Origin: Nitrospirota bacterium
GTDB taxonomy: Bacteria; Nitrospirota; Thermodesulfovibrionia; Thermodesulfovibrionales; JdFR-85
DNA: 6,373 nucleotides
Assembly: GCA_013152195.1 (NCBI GenBank)
Contig: JAADGU010000078.1
Coordinates: 1 to 6,373, forward strand
Direction of reading: 5' to 3'
Shown here: positions 6,130 through 6,373 of the stretch, piece by piece
Position numbering within the stretch: position 1 is the first letter of the stretch
Layout of the letters: the number at the start of each line of letters is the position of its first letter
Notes under the pieces: model-generated
What the model was told of the DNA's origin: nothing
Databases searched by the model: none
What the model saw: only the letters and a program-made list of their open reading frames with translations
Made by a program: the position numbers and the translations under genes

Positions 6130-6231
6130 GACGGTAACGTCAGCCGGTAACGAAGCCCGTATCGTAAGACGTCTAAAGGTTACGTGAAATACAAAGGACG
6201 TGACCGTTGAACGAAACGGGCCTCGTTACCG
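6130..6231. repeat. Nested inverted-repeat element built from GGTAACG words
   Basis: Outer arms 6145-6160 and 6216-6231 are reverse complements over 15 of 16 positions (one A/C mismatch at 6154/6222). Inside, 6178-6185 pairs with 6198-6205 over 8 bp with one T-G wobble and a 12-nt loop. AGACGTCT (6167-6174) is a perfect palindrome. On the left, GACG-GTAA-CGTC (6130-6141) is a small hairpin with a GNRA-type loop, and CGGTAACG occurs twice at a 13-nt period (6132, 6145). No open frame fits. It may be a dispersed REP/MITE-like palindrome, a structured RNA, or a regulator-binding region. Which of these applies cannot be settled from one copy. Confidence 0.6.
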
Positions 6232-6237
6232 TATAAT
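6207..6237 (+). promoter_or_regulatory. Candidate promoter for the gene at the right edge
   Basis: A consensus TATAAT (6232-6237) directly follows the right arm of the inverted repeat. TTGAAC (6207-6212) is a partial -35 with a long 19-nt spacer. Transcription would start near 6244. The -10 is convincing; the -35 is not. Confidence 0.45.
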
Positions 6238-6264
6238 GATAAACATGCGTGGAGTTAGGGACTG

Positions 6265-6373
6265 ATGATTTTTAACAGGAAAAAGATAGAGTCGATCCTC
6301 AGGGAACGTTTTGTTGACGGTAATATGGTACTGCTTCTGCACCGGGGGCCCGAGACGTTTGAGACTATTTTCA
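6265..6373 (+). CDS. Start of an unidentified protein, truncated by the right edge
   Basis: ATG 6265 opens a frame of 36 complete codons that continues past the window. GGAG (6251-6254) lies 10 nt and AGGG (6257-6260) 4 nt upstream, and a TATAAT box is 27 nt upstream. The visible N-terminus is basic and apparently soluble (MIFNRKKIESILRERF, then MVLLLHRG at 21-28). It has no signal peptide. I do not recognise the family; too little is visible. Confidence is in the reading frame, not in any function. Confidence 0.5.
   Translation, partial: MIFNRKKIESILRERFVDGNMVLLLHRGPETFETIF

Noticed and set aside
5621..6187. Plus-strand frames opposite ilvE (5621-5881, 5900-6187)
   Set aside because: ilvE is complete on the other strand. 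The second frame runs into the repeat element and has no recognisable content.
6110..6240. tRNA gene or CRISPR array in the ilvE upstream region
   Set aside because: There is no cloverleaf with a GTTCRA T-arm. The repeated words are short, irregularly spaced and inverted, unlike CRISPR repeats with spacers.
1..6373. Transposase, integrase, phage or defence genes
   Set aside because: None of the readable frames shows such families; apart from the palindromic element there is no sign of a mobile element in this window.

Overview
The window looks like a bacterial chromosome of moderate GC (mid-40s percent by eye). Arg AGG/AGA and Ile ATA codons are frequent. A small triheme c7-type cytochrome is present together with a cobyrinate amidating enzyme, a GAF/PAS histidine kinase and a bacterial-type IlvE. 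This mix would fit an anaerobic, cytochrome-rich lineage such as Nitrospirota (Thermodesulfovibrio-like) or a Desulfobacterota/Geobacter relative. That placement is inference from gene content and style, not from a marker gene.

Layout. Positions 1-4387 carry three minus-strand genes, read right to left: cbiA (4387-3068), a COG4123/TrmN6-type methyltransferase whose preferred GTG start overlaps the cbiA stop by 8 nt (3075-2347), and, after about 150 nt, a membrane-bound sensor histidine kinase (2195 to beyond the left edge, 731 codons visible). A minus-strand extended -10 promoter (TGCTATAAT) lies about 65 nt upstream of cbiA. Divergent from it is a plus-strand promoter (TTGACA-18-TATATT). Downstream of that promoter come an unreported 52-residue small ORF with a good Shine-Dalgarno sequence (4578-4736) and then the secreted triheme cytochrome (4756-5070). 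A 7-bp inverted repeat brackets a second possible -10 just upstream of the cytochrome.

The cytochrome and the convergent branched-chain aminotransferase gene ilvE (6067-5153, minus) share one near-perfect 21-bp-arm hairpin that works as a terminator in either direction. ilvE has no Shine-Dalgarno sequence, and a TTGACA promoter lies so close to its ATG that the mRNA is probably leaderless. To its right, positions 6130-6231 hold a nested inverted-repeat element built around GGTAACG/CGTTACC words. The element abuts a TATAAT box that seems to serve a plus-strand gene running off the right edge (6265 onward, 36 codons visible).

The genes serve unrelated purposes: corrin a,c-diamidation, RNA or other methylation, signal sensing, periplasmic electron transfer, and valine/leucine/isoleucine transamination. 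I see no single dedicated gene system. The less ordinary points are the ligand-poor cytochrome with its small upstream ORF and palindrome, the probable leaderless ilvE, and the structured repeat at 6130-6231.
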